64,000 bases of DNA from Bradyrhizobium elkanii WSM2783 (GTDB lineage: Bacteria; Pseudomonadota; Alphaproteobacteria; Rhizobiales; Xanthobacteraceae), in assembly GCF_000472865.1 (NCBI RefSeq), contig NZ_AXAP01000028.1, positions 40,558 through 104,557 on the forward strand, in the 5' to 3' direction. Below are positions 38,601 through 46,391 of the stretch, piece after piece; position 1 is the first letter of the stretch, and each line of letters opens with the position of its first letter. Made by a program: the position numbers and the translations under genes. The notes under the pieces were generated by a model. That model searched no databases, was not told the DNA's origin, and saw only the letters and a list, made by a program, of their open reading frames with translations.

Positions 38601-39526
38601 TCATGGCTAGAACACGCGATGGATTTACGGACATGGACTGGGACAAGCTGAAGGTGTTTCACGCGGCGGCGGAAGCGGGAAGCTTCACGCATGCCGGCGA
38701 GCAGCTTGGCCTCTCGCAGTCGGCGGTCTCCAGACAAGTCAGCGCGCTGGAGCAGGAGCTTTCGGTCTCGCTGTTTCACCGCCACGCCCGCGGCCTGATC
38801 CTCACCGAGCAAGGCGACCTGTTGTTCCGCACCGCCCATGACGTCTTCATGCAGTTGCAGGCGGCGCGGGCAAAGCTCACCGACAGCCGGGAGCGGCCGA
38901 GCGGCGACCTCAAGATCACGACGCCGCCGGCGCTCGGCATCAACTGGCTGATCCCGCGGCTCGACGAATTCACCCAGCTCTATCCGGACATCCGGATCTC
39001 GCTGATCGTCACCGACGAGGATCTCGATCTCTCGATGCGCGAAGCCGATGTCGCGATCCGCACCCGCAAGCCGACGCAGCCCGACCTGATCCAGCGCAAG
39101 CTGTTCTCGATCGGCTTCCACGCCTATTGCTCGCCGGAATACATCAAGCGCTTCGGCACGCCGCGCACGCTCGACGATCTCGACTCGCACCGCATCATCA
39201 TGCTCGGTGACTCCCAGGTCCCGACGCATCTGCAGAACCGCGCCTGGCTGATCGATGCCGGCCGCAACGGCTCGGGTCCGCGCGAACCCTACTTCAAGGT
39301 CAACAACATCCTGGGGTTGGTACGCGCCTGTCAGCAGGGCCTCGGCATCGCCGCGCTGCCGGATTACCTGGTCGAGGAAGATAGCCGCCTGGTGCAACTG
39401 TTCGGCGAGTCCGACTCGATCCAGCTCGACACCTACTTCGTCTATCCCGAAGAGTTGAAGACGGTGGCGCGCGTGCAGGTCTTCCGCGACTTCGTGGTCA
39501 GCAAGGCGCAGCGCTGGCCCTCGTGA
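38597..39526 (+). CDS. LysR-family transcriptional regulator, coupled to trxB
   Basis: A 309-residue LysR-type regulator; the first ATG overlaps the trxB stop, and ATG at 38603 or the more usual MDWDKLKVFHA start are alternatives. The N-terminal helix-turn-helix contains GEQLGLSQSAVSRQVSALEQEL by position; the effector domain follows (GDLKITTPPALGINWLIPRL). Being translationally coupled to trxB is unusual for a LysR gene, which more often is divergent, and may mean it senses redox state. Target genes unknown. Confidence 0.92.
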   Translation: MIMARTRDGFTDMDWDKLKVFHAAAEAGSFTHAGEQLGLSQSAVSRQVSALEQELSVSLFHRHARGLILTEQGDLLFRTAHDVFMQLQAARAKLTDSRERPSGDLKITTPPALGINWLIPRLDEFTQLYPDIRISLIVTDEDLDLSMREADVAIRTRKPTQPDLIQRKLFSIGFHAYCSPEYIKRFGTPRTLDDLDSHRIIMLGDSQVPTHLQNRAWLIDAGRNGSGPREPYFKVNNILGLVRACQQGLGIAALPDYLVEEDSRLVQLFGESDSIQLDTYFVYPEELKTVARVQVFRDFVVSKAQRWPS

Positions 39527-39541
39527 TCGGCCTGTTTTCAT

Positions 39542-39756
39542 AGAGGCCCCGGACTCCGCATGTCTGACATGCGGCTCGGACGGTTGCTGCAGGGCACTGA
39601 TGGGGATCATAGTGCTTGTGCGCTGAGCGGCCGCGCTACGCTTATGTCCCCCTCCTCCAGTGGTGCGGAAGCTCAGTAATCCCTCTTGGAAGGTGATTGT
39701 GTCGGCCTCACGTGGCCAATACCTTAAGCCGGGCTCGATCGAGCCCGGCTTCTTTT
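39542..39756 (+). ncRNA. Probable structured small RNA, family unknown
   Basis: The 460-base gap between the LysR gene and the dapA-like gene has no supported open frame but much structure. AGAGGCC (39542) can pair with GGCCTC near 39695. Inside are a near-perfect hairpin CCGCATG-TCTGA-CATGCGG (39555-39573), CACTGATG/CATAGTG, and AGCGGCCGCGCT. A strong terminator ends it at 39728-39756. I do not recognise it as 4.5S, 6S, RNase P or tmRNA. Confidence 0.5.
39728..39756 (+). terminator. Strong Rho-independent terminator
   Basis: GCCGGGCTCGATCGAGCCCGGC is a complete palindrome by position 39728-39749 (half-arm GCCGGGCTCGA), followed by TTCTTTT. It closes either the trxB-LysR transcript or the small RNA upstream of it. 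Confidence 0.9.
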
Positions 39757-39850
39757 CGCCTTCTGCCCTCAACCGTGCATTGACAACCTCCGGCTGTCCC
39801 AGCAGTATCGCGACATGATCACGAATTCGTGCGCAGCTCTGTCGAAAAAA

Positions 39851-39946
39851 GCTCCCCATGCGGGGAGCCGAGATCGACGCGCGCGATAAAGTTATATCGA
39901 CCGAACCGATCCCGAAGACCCCGCCGCCTGGACGGGGTCTTTTATT
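39851..39946 (+). ncRNA. Second small structured RNA with own terminator
   Basis: GCTCCCC-ATGC-GGGGAGC (39851-39868) is a perfect hairpin. After an A/T-richer linker (GATAAAGTTATATCG) comes a terminator AGACCCCG/CGGGGTCT (39916-39940) with TTTTATT. The hairpin-linker-terminator layout within about 110 bases suggests a short RNA whose start is near 39780-39840, or a transcribed leader that ends before the dapA-like gene at 39989. Family unknown. Confidence 0.45.
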
Positions 39947-39988
39947 GGTCCCGTCTCCGGCGTTTCACGCTACTCAAGGAGAAGGACC

Positions 39989-40933
39989 ATGACTGATCTA
40001 TCCGAGCCACTACAGGGCCTGTGGCTGCCCCTGATCACGCCATTTCGCGACGGCAAGCTCGACGAGCAGTCCCTGCGCCGTTTGGTGCGGCACTACGCAA
40101 GCGGCCCGGTCGACGGATTGATCCTCGGCGCCACGTCAGGCGAAGGCATGTCGCTGGCTATCTGCGAGCTCGAACAGCTCGTGGAGGTGGTACGGTCAGA
40201 GATCAACGATGTCGGCCGTTACCTGCCGATCTGTCTCGGCCTCTCCGGCGCCAGCACCGCCAAGATCAAGGACGTGCTGGACGAGACGGCGGCCTGGCCG
40301 ATCGACTTCTACCTGATCGCGAGCCCCTACTACGTCAGGCCGTCGCAGCGCGGCCTTCTGCAGCATTTCACCGAGCTGGCCGATCACGCCTCCTGGCCGC
40401 TCCTGATCTACAACATTCCCTACCGGACCGCGGTCAACATCACCAACGAGACGCTGCTCGCGCTCGCAGAGCATCCGAACATCGTCGGCATGAAGGACTG
40501 CTGTGCCGACCGCGCGCAATCGATCGACTTCCTCGCGCAACGTCCGCCCGGCTTCCGCGTGCTGACCGGCGAGGACGCGCAATATTTCGACGCGCTCAGC
40601 GACGGCGCCGACGGCGCGATCCTGTTGTCCGCGCATGTCGAAACCGAAGCATTCGCCTTGGTGCGATCGCTGCTGAGGCAGGGCAAGCGCGAGGCCGCAT
40701 CGGCAGCGTGGCAAGGCATTTCCGACTTGACGCGCCTGTTGTTCGTCGAGCCGAGCCCGGCGCCAGCCAAGCATTGGCTGTGGCGCACGGGTTTGATCGA
40801 CAGCGCGGAAGTGCGACTGCCGATGGTCGAGGTGAGCATGGAGCTTGCGGCGCGGCTGGATCGCGAGATCGAGCGCAGGAGTCGTCAACGCGAGGACAGC
40901 CTCGTCGTCCCGGCCTTGAGCCGGGACCCATAA
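39989..40933 (+). CDS. Dihydrodipicolinate synthase family protein
   Basis: A 314-residue aldolase of the DapA/NanA group. The family has GATSGEGMSL (carboxylate-binding GATxxE/S region, residues ~46-55), the tyrosine in YNIPYRTAVNIT and the Schiff-base lysine in NIVGMKDCC. Start follows AAGGAGAAGGACC. Its divergence from true DapA (for example the Cys-Cys after the lysine) makes a lysine-biosynthesis role uncertain. The last about ten codons (LVVPALSRDP) lie inside an inverted repeat, so the natural C-terminus was probably changed by repeat insertion. Confidence 0.85.
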   Translation: MTDLSEPLQGLWLPLITPFRDGKLDEQSLRRLVRHYASGPVDGLILGATSGEGMSLAICELEQLVEVVRSEINDVGRYLPICLGLSGASTAKIKDVLDETAAWPIDFYLIASPYYVRPSQRGLLQHFTELADHASWPLLIYNIPYRTAVNITNETLLALAEHPNIVGMKDCCADRAQSIDFLAQRPPGFRVLTGEDAQYFDALSDGADGAILLSAHVETEAFALVRSLLRQGKREAASAAWQGISDLTRLLFVEPSPAPAKHWLWRTGLIDSAEVRLPMVEVSMELAARLDREIERRSRQREDSLVVPALSRDP

Positions 40934-41028
40934 CCACAAAATCTCACTGTGGCGCTAAGCTGGAACTCCGCGCGACTGCAAACAACCAACATTGGTGGTT
41001 ATGGGTCCCGGCTCAAGGCCGGGACGAC
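40904..41028. repeat. Perfect 34-bp inverted repeat overlapping a gene end
   Basis: The left arm (40904-40937, starting GTCGTCCCGGCCTTGAGCC) and right arm (40995-41028, ending GGCCGGGACGAC) are exact complements over 34 bases, separated by 57 bases. The left arm contains the stop codon and last codons of the dapA-like gene. Confidence 0.95.
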
Positions 41029-41072
41029 ACCGGTGTTACCATTGTGAGCAGCGTAGCGCGAAACAGCGACAA

Positions 41073-43463
41073 TCAATCCAGCTTCGCTCTTGCGAGCCTC
41101 AGTGCGTTGCCGATGACGCTGACGGAGGACAGCGCCATCGCGGCGGCGCCGATCATCGGTGACAGCAAAATGCCGAACACCGGATAGAGCACGCCGGCCG
41201 CGATCGGCACGCCGGCGGCGTTGTAGACGAATGCGAACATCAGGTTCTGGCGGATGTTGCGCATGGTCGCAACCGATAGCCGCCGCGCCCGCACCAGGCC
41301 GCGGAGATCGCCGGTGAGCAGCGTCACGCCGGCGCTCTCGATCGCGACGTCGGTGCCGCCGCCCATGGCGATGCCGACATCGGCGGCCGCCAGCGCCGGC
41401 GCGTCATTGACGCCGTCACCGACCATCGCGACGTTGCGGCCCTCGCCGCGCAGCCGCTGCACCACCTCGTTCTTGCGTTCCGGCAGCACGCCGGCCTCGA
41501 CCTCATCGATCCCCAGCCGTTTGGCCACCGCGCGCGCGGTCGTCGCATTGTCGCCGGTCAGCATCACCACGCGCAGGCCGTCGCCGCGCAGCGCCGCCAG
41601 CGCCTCTTTGGCCGACGGCTTGATCGGATCGGCGATCGCGATCACACCGGCCGCACGCCCATCGACCGCGACATAGATCGCAGTCGCGCCGTCCTGCCGC
41701 GCGGTCTCGGCCGCCGCATCGAGCGCTGATGTTGCGATCTTCAGTTCGCCCATCAGCATGGCGTTGCCGAGCGCGACCTGCTTGCCTTCGACCGTGCCGG
41801 TCGCGCCCTTGCCGGACGGCGAGGTGAAGCCGCTGACTTCGGCGAGCGCAAGCTGGCGCTCCTTGGCAGCGTTCAGGATCGCCAGCGCCAACGGATGCTC
41901 GCTGCCGCGCTCGACGCTGGCGGCAAGGCGCAGCAGTTCGGTCTCGTCGAACTCCTTCGCGGCGATCACGCCGACCACCTTCGGCTTGCCCTCGGTAAGC
42001 GTGCCAGTCTTGTCGAGCACCAGCGTGTCGATGCTCTCCATCCGCTCCAGCGCCTCCGCGTTGCGGATCAGGATGCCCGAATGCGCGCCGCGCCCGACGC
42101 CGACCATGATCGACATCGGCGTGGCAAGCCCAAGCGCGCAAGGGCAGGCGATGATCAGGACGGTGACGGCCGCGACCAGTCCGAAGGTGAAGCGCGGCTC
42201 GGGCCCGAACACCGCCCAGGCGGCGAACGCCAGCACCGCGACCGCGATCACCGCGGGCACGAACCAGCCGGCGACGCGATCGGCGAGCCGCTGGATCGGC
42301 GCCCGCGAGCGCTGTGCCTTCGCGACCATGTCGACGATCCGCGCCAGCATGGTGTCGCGGCCGATCTTCTCGGCGCGCATGACGAAGCCGCCGCTCTGGT
42401 TGACGGTGCCGCCGATCACGCGGTCACCCTCGTTCTTGGACACCGGCATCGATTCGCCGGTGACCATGGATTCGTCGAGCACCGCGTGACCTTCGATGAC
42501 GATGCCGTCGACCGGCACCTTCTCACCGGGACGCACACGCAGGCGATCGCCAACCGCGATCGCCTCGATCGCGACGTCTTCATCGCCATGGTCGGTGATG
42601 CGCCGCGCCGTCTTCGGCGCCAGCCCGAGCAGCGCGCGGATCGCGCCCGAAGTCTGCGCCCGCGCCCGCAACTCGAGCACCTGCCCGAGTAGCACCAATA
42701 CCGTGATCACGGCGGCAGCCTCGAAATAGACCGCGACCTGGCCGTGCATGTCGCGGAACGCCGGCGGGAACAGATGCGGCGCCAGCGTGCCGACCACGCT
42801 GTAGACATAGGCAACACCGACGCCCATCGCGATCAGCGTGAACATGTTGAGATTGCGCGTCACCAGCGACTGCCAGCCGCGCACGAAGAACGGCGCGCCG
42901 GCCCACAGCACCACCGGCGTCGCCAGCGCGAACGAGATCCAGTTCGCCCATCCCATCGGCACCAGTTCGAGGCCGAAGGCATGGCCGCCCATCTCGATCG
43001 CGAACACCGGCAGCGTCAGCACCAGCGCGATCCAGAACCGGCGTGTCATGTCGACGAGCTCCGGATCGGGCTTGTCGTCGAGCGTCACCTCTTCCGGTTC
43101 GAGCGCCATGCCGCAGATCGGGCAGGAGCCCGGCCCGACCTGCCTCACTTCCGGATGCATCGGGCAGGTGTAGATGGTGCCGGGGGGCAGCGCCGGCTCG
43201 CTCTCGCGGGGCTTTAAAAATTTCTCCGGCTCGGCCGCAAACCGTTCGCGGCAGCGCGCGCCGCAGAAGACGTAATCCTCGCCCTTGTAGCTGAAGCGAT
43301 GCTTGGCGGTGGCACGATCGACCTTCATGCCGCAGACGGGATCGGTCGCAAGCGCGCCGCCCTCGTCCGCGGCGCCGTGCTTGCCGCCGCAGCAGCTAGC
43401 CACTGGGGCGCCATGATGATGCGCGTGCCCCTCATGCGCGTGACCGTGCCCTGCCTCTGTCAT
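41073..43463 (-). CDS. copA: Copper-translocating P-type ATPase
   Basis: A 796-residue P1B-type ATPase that exports Cu(I). Instead of the usual CxxC metal-binding domain, the N-terminus has a His-rich stretch (HGHAHEGHAHHHG), a YHS domain (CGMKVDRATAKHRF, ending FCGARCRERF) and a heavy-metal-binding domain (YTCPMHPEV ... GSCPICGM). The membrane metal site is CPC in IACPCALGLATPMS, the phosphorylated Asp is in LDKTGTLTEG, the HP motif in GSEHPLALAI, and the hinge in MVGDGVNDAPAL. It is divergent from a CsoR-type repressor with a shared operator, which supports copper. Confidence 0.93.
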   Translation of the reverse strand: MTEAGHGHAHEGHAHHHGAPVASCCGGKHGAADEGGALATDPVCGMKVDRATAKHRFSYKGEDYVFCGARCRERFAAEPEKFLKPRESEPALPPGTIYTCPMHPEVRQVGPGSCPICGMALEPEEVTLDDKPDPELVDMTRRFWIALVLTLPVFAIEMGGHAFGLELVPMGWANWISFALATPVVLWAGAPFFVRGWQSLVTRNLNMFTLIAMGVGVAYVYSVVGTLAPHLFPPAFRDMHGQVAVYFEAAAVITVLVLLGQVLELRARAQTSGAIRALLGLAPKTARRITDHGDEDVAIEAIAVGDRLRVRPGEKVPVDGIVIEGHAVLDESMVTGESMPVSKNEGDRVIGGTVNQSGGFVMRAEKIGRDTMLARIVDMVAKAQRSRAPIQRLADRVAGWFVPAVIAVAVLAFAAWAVFGPEPRFTFGLVAAVTVLIIACPCALGLATPMSIMVGVGRGAHSGILIRNAEALERMESIDTLVLDKTGTLTEGKPKVVGVIAAKEFDETELLRLAASVERGSEHPLALAILNAAKERQLALAEVSGFTSPSGKGATGTVEGKQVALGNAMLMGELKIATSALDAAAETARQDGATAIYVAVDGRAAGVIAIADPIKPSAKEALAALRGDGLRVVMLTGDNATTARAVAKRLGIDEVEAGVLPERKNEVVQRLRGEGRNVAMVGDGVNDAPALAAADVGIAMGGGTDVAIESAGVTLLTGDLRGLVRARRLSVATMRNIRQNLMFAFVYNAAGVPIAAGVLYPVFGILLSPMIGAAAMALSSVSVIGNALRLARAKLD

Positions 43464-43503
43464 AGCGAACTCTTCCCGGGCCGAGCTCCGGCCCTTGAAC
43501 CTG

Positions 43504-43520
43504 ATACCCTATGGGGGTAT
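43504..43520. promoter_or_regulatory. CsoR-type operator between copA and csoR
   Basis: ATACCC-TATGG-GGGTAT is an inverted repeat of the ATACCC...GGGTAT kind bound by CsoR/RcnR-family repressors. It ends directly before the csoR ATG and is 41 bases from the copA start, so it may serve both genes. Confidence 0.85.
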
Positions 43521-43805
43521 ATGAACCCTATGCGTGACGAGATCAAGAGTTCCTGCCTCAAACGGCTGAAACGAATCGAAGGCCAGATCCGCGGCCTCGC
43601 CAAGATGGTCGAGGACGACCGCTATTGCATCGACGTGGTGACCCAGATCGCCGCCGCACGCGCCGCGCTGCGGCGGGTCGAGGAGGAGGTGCTGCGCGAC
43701 CACGTCGCCCATTGCGTCGAGCACGCGATCTCCTCCGGCGACAAGGCCGACCAGCGCCAAAAGATCGCCGAGTTGATGGACGTGATCGGCCGCGCTGATC
43801 GGTGA
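43521..43805 (+). CDS. csoR: CsoR-family copper-sensing repressor
   Basis: A 94-residue all-helical metal sensor. Start at 43521; the ATG at 43530 is also possible. The presumed Cu(I) ligands Cys36, His61 and Cys65 (RYCIDV, DHVAHCVEH) fall at the same positions reported for Mycobacterium CsoR. The FrmR branch has a similar first cysteine, but the X-H-C set plus the copper-ATPase neighbour favours copper. Likely releases the operator upstream when copper rises. Confidence 0.88.
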   Translation: MNPMRDEIKSSCLKRLKRIEGQIRGLAKMVEDDRYCIDVVTQIAAARAALRRVEEEVLRDHVAHCVEHAISSGDKADQRQKIAELMDVIGRADR

Positions 43806-43840
43806 TGCTCTCGCTTCCCCTCAGACGGCGTGAATCGCGG

Positions 43841-43972
43841 CTGACCTCCATCCCAGCCTTCCCCCTTTCAAGCAAGGAGCGCAGGGAGTCAGCGGCTGCG
43901 TGGTCAGCTCCCCTTGAAAAGGGGAGGTCGGTTTGCGCGTCAGGCAAACCGGGTGGGGATCAGCTCTCTCCA
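43841..43972. repeat. CTCCCCTTGAAAAGGGGAGG-type repeat, copy 2
   Basis: Shares CTCCCCTTGAAAAGGGGAGG, TCGGTTTGCGCG, CAAACCGGGTGGGGATCA and CTTCCCCCTTTCA with the copy at 36751-36882. Order differs: the CTTCCCCC block comes first here. Confidence 0.85.
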
Positions 43973-44105
43973 CACGCGCAAGAAGAGGCCGCCGCGCCGT
44001 GGTTAATCCGCGGTAGCACCTGTGGTCAAATGCAAGCGAAACTGCGAGCGGAACCTTAAAAAGCTTCAGCTATCCATCGCCCCGCCAAAGAATACGGGGC
44101 GCATC

Positions 44106-44240
44106 GTGCACAAAGAATTTGATCCAGTTTTACACCATCAAGGATTTACGACCGGCGACATCCTCTGGGCGCTCGGCATCTGGTCGGTGATCCTCACCCT
44201 CTCGCCGGTCATCATCTTCTACATGCTGATGGTGGCGTGA
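44106..44240 (+). CDS. Small single-pass membrane protein
   Basis: A 44-residue product from a GTG start (HKEFDPVLHHQGFTTGD...), preceded by ACGGGGCGCATC. One hydrophobic span (residues ~20-43, ILWALGIWSVILTLSPVIIF) ends the protein. In-frame codons extend back to 44022 without a ribosome-binding site. No known family. Confidence 0.45.
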   Translation: MHKEFDPVLHHQGFTTGDILWALGIWSVILTLSPVIIFYMLMVA

Positions 44241-44257
44241 ACGCCACCACGCACTCA

Positions 44258-44358
44258 GTCATTCCGGGGCGCGCATCGCGCGAACCCGGAATCCATTTCG
44301 CCGCGCAGACTGCGGATAAAAGGATTCCGGGCTCGCGCGATGCGCGCCCCGGAATGAC
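44258..44358. repeat. Palindromic repeat (GTCATTCCGGGGCGCGC type)
   Basis: GTCATTCCGGGGCGCGCATC pairs with GATGCGCGCCCCGGAATGAC, and inner CCCGGAATCC / GGATTCCGGG also pair. It starts 18 bases after the small membrane-protein gene. Confidence 0.92.
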
Positions 44359-44395
44359 AGCGTGCGCTGGTCACCAACAACCAACCACCAACAAA

Positions 44396-44420
44396 AACGC
44401 GCGGGGAGCCGCGCGTTTTT
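44396..44420. terminator. Bidirectional terminator
   Basis: AACGCGCGG and CCGCGCGTT flank GGAG, with A's on the left (44393-44397) and T's on the right (44416-44420), so it can work on either strand. It lies 24 bases beyond the stop of the minus-strand ParA-like gene. Confidence 0.85.
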
Positions 44421-44444
44421 GTCAGTCTGGAGGCCTGTCGTTGA

Positions 44445-45125
44445 TCAGGCCGCCTGCTTGTGCATCGCGCCGCTGGCCGATGCCGCGCCGCGGATCGCCT
44501 TGATCGAACGTTCGATCGCGGCCCACAGCCGGCCGATCTCGGCGGCCGCGCGCCCCTCGGCATCATATTCGCGGGCGCCTTCACCATGGCTCAGCGCCAT
44601 CAACAGATCGGCGCGGTTGGTGATCTGTCCGCTCCAGACCGGTGCACGGAACTTCGCCAGCGACTCGCGCGCGATCGTGACGATCGGGCTCTCGGCGCCA
44701 TCGCGCTGAGCCGGCGCGCCGTTGATCACGACCGCATAGGGCTTGCGCGTTGAACGGCAGGTCTGGATCGTTTCCTGCACCGCGTTGACGTCGAACACGC
44801 CAGGCCGCGCCGGAATGATCACCATGGTCGCATTCTTGATGGCATCGTCGACGACGGCCGACAGGTTCGGCGGCGTGTCGATGAACACCCACTCGATCCC
44901 GTCGCGCTTGGCCGCAGCCACGATGCCGCTCACGGAATTGACGGCGGCCTTGATCGGCGGTTCGTTGGTGCCGCGCAGCTTGTGCCACAGCGTCAGCGAG
45001 CCCTGCGGATCCGCGTCGATCAGCAGACAAGGCTTGGTCGATTTGTGTACATGGGCAGCCAGATGAGCAGCCAGGGTGCTTTTGCCCGAGCCCCCCTTAC
45101 GCGAAGCAAAAACAATCACGTTCAT
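44445..45125 (-). CDS. ParA-like ATPase, orphan
   Basis: A 226-residue ATPase of the ParA/MinD group. Start at 45125 (MNVIVFASRKGGSG), giving a deviant Walker A KGGSGKST at 10-17 and Walker B in WVFIDTPPN. The DNA-binding/partner region is short. There is no parB next to it. In rhizobia such stand-alone ParA proteins position other cargo or act in division, but the cargo here is unknown. The tail (AASASGAMHKQAA) is low in complexity. Confidence 0.85.
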   Translation of the reverse strand: MNVIVFASRKGGSGKSTLAAHLAAHVHKSTKPCLLIDADPQGSLTLWHKLRGTNEPPIKAAVNSVSGIVAAAKRDGIEWVFIDTPPNLSAVVDDAIKNATMVIIPARPGVFDVNAVQETIQTCRSTRKPYAVVINGAPAQRDGAESPIVTIARESLAKFRAPVWSGQITNRADLLMALSHGEGAREYDAEGRAAAEIGRLWAAIERSIKAIRGAASASGAMHKQAA

Positions 45126-45305
45126 TACGTTGGCCTCCAGATTGACCCCAGACCTCGAAAATGAATCAGCGTGGTGATTCGCGAAAGCAGAAATTTGCGG
45201 ACAATGGGGCGTAAGCCGCAAATTGCCGGAAAATGTTGTTGTTTGAGTCACACCTTGCGGTGCACACAACCAGCAATAGAAGCGGATGCGCGTTTTTGCC
45301 GCGAA

Positions 45306-45617
45306 TCACGACACGTTTTTTGCGCGCCGGCGCTCGGTCCACTTGCGCTCAACCCACCCGAGAGTCCGCGCGGTGGGCTTTTGTAACACTGGCACGTCTT
45401 GCGCGAACAAAAGGAGTCCAAGCGGCAGCATCCATAGGCCGAGCACCGGCAGGAAGCTGAAGACGCCGCCGAGCATCAGCAGAACGGCAAGCGGCATCCG
45501 CGCGTAGCGCGACGACGGCTTGCGCAGCCAACCGACGAACCTTGCGGGCCGCGGCGGCAGCTTGCCTTCGAACCAGGCAAAGTGCCGGTCCATTTCCATT
45601 CTGTCGTGTTCGCTCAC
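45306..45617 (-). CDS. Small membrane protein, function unknown
   Basis: A 103-residue product with a charged N-terminus (MSEHDRMEMDRHFAWFEGKLP) and one long or two short hydrophobic segments (MPLAVLLMLGGVFSFLP, LGLWMLPLGLLLFAQDVP). It ends with a basic tail (VERKWTERRRAKNVS). GAGGAGAATCC lies upstream. Not recognised. Confidence 0.65.
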   Translation of the reverse strand: MSEHDRMEMDRHFAWFEGKLPPRPARFVGWLRKPSSRYARMPLAVLLMLGGVFSFLPVLGLWMLPLGLLLFAQDVPVLQKPTARTLGWVERKWTERRRAKNVS

Positions 45618-45756
45618 CGGATTCTCCTCTGGTGAGAAGATGTTGATGAGCGAAAACGCCGCAAGGCGTCAGTCTGTCGCGCGCGCAGGACTTGAACCAG
45701 CGCTCGTCCGACTCACGCCGGACTCGCGTTGCTTCGCGATTTCGCGATGTCGCACC

Positions 45757-46041
45757 TTATTCCGCGGACCTTGCGCGACGCCTGCGCTCCCGTCGTTCCT
45801 CCGGGTCAGCACTGAAGAACACGCGGCACGGCGGCGAGAGCTGCGCCTTGTTGCGGACCATGCAGGCGGTGATCATGTCGACATCAGGAATGAACGCGCT
45901 GCAGAGTCGCATCGCATCGGGCGAGCAAGCCTGCTGCTGCTCGGGCGTGTAAGCGGCGCCGGGTCGTGGCCACGTTGCGACGATCACCGTCGCGGCCAAC
46001 AGCAAACCGAACCTGTAATAAGTGGAGCCGAGAATCGTCAT
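45757..46041 (-). CDS. Small secreted cysteine-rich protein
   Basis: A 94-residue product from 46041, preceded by GAGAGGAACA. A signal peptide ends near AYTPEQ (residue ~29). The mature part has four cysteines in a Cys-rich-repeat pattern: ACSPDAMRLCSAFIPD and ACMVRNKAQLSPPC. Ends in an Arg-rich tail. Function unknown; the family is common in rhizobia. Confidence 0.7.
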   Translation of the reverse strand: MTILGSTYYRFGLLLAATVIVATWPRPGAAYTPEQQQACSPDAMRLCSAFIPDVDMITACMVRNKAQLSPPCRVFFSADPEERRERRRRARSAE

Positions 46042-46391
46042 TGTTCCTCTCGTCATCGATCTGCGGAAATAGTCGATGAAGGCTGTTGGATTGGCAAGCC
46101 AAGGTGACGGGAACATCACAGCCGAAGCGCGGCACGGCGTCAGCAGTAAGATGGCCAGAACAAGGAAGGATGATGGCTTGATGGAGCGATACAGGTGCCG
46201 GAATTGCAGCGGATGGACTTAGCTGCTGATAACGCTGAAGAAATTCTTTCCAGTAATGTTACATTCGTATCAGGCGCGGGTGTTGCGCAAAAGCTTCATC
46301 GCATGGCGAGTTTATGCAGACTCATTCACTCGCTTAGGGATCACCTGATGTCCCGACCTCGATAAGGTCACGCTCAGGTGACAAGCCGGTA
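46042..46391. other. Intergenic region, no gene recognised
   Basis: These 350 bases between two minus-strand genes contain no supported open frame. The part around 46225-46330 is AT-richer than the surroundings (GATAACGCTGAAGAAATTC). I see no repeat or RNA. Confidence 0.5.

Noticed and set aside
39542..39756. Possible 6S RNA, 4.5S RNA or tmRNA
   Set aside because: The conserved 4.5S tip, the usual 6S genomic neighbour (zapA) and a tmRNA tag frame are all missing; kept as RNA of unknown family.
45690..45720. Complement of a T-arm-like GGTTCAAGTCC
   Set aside because: No matching acceptor or anticodon arms around it.
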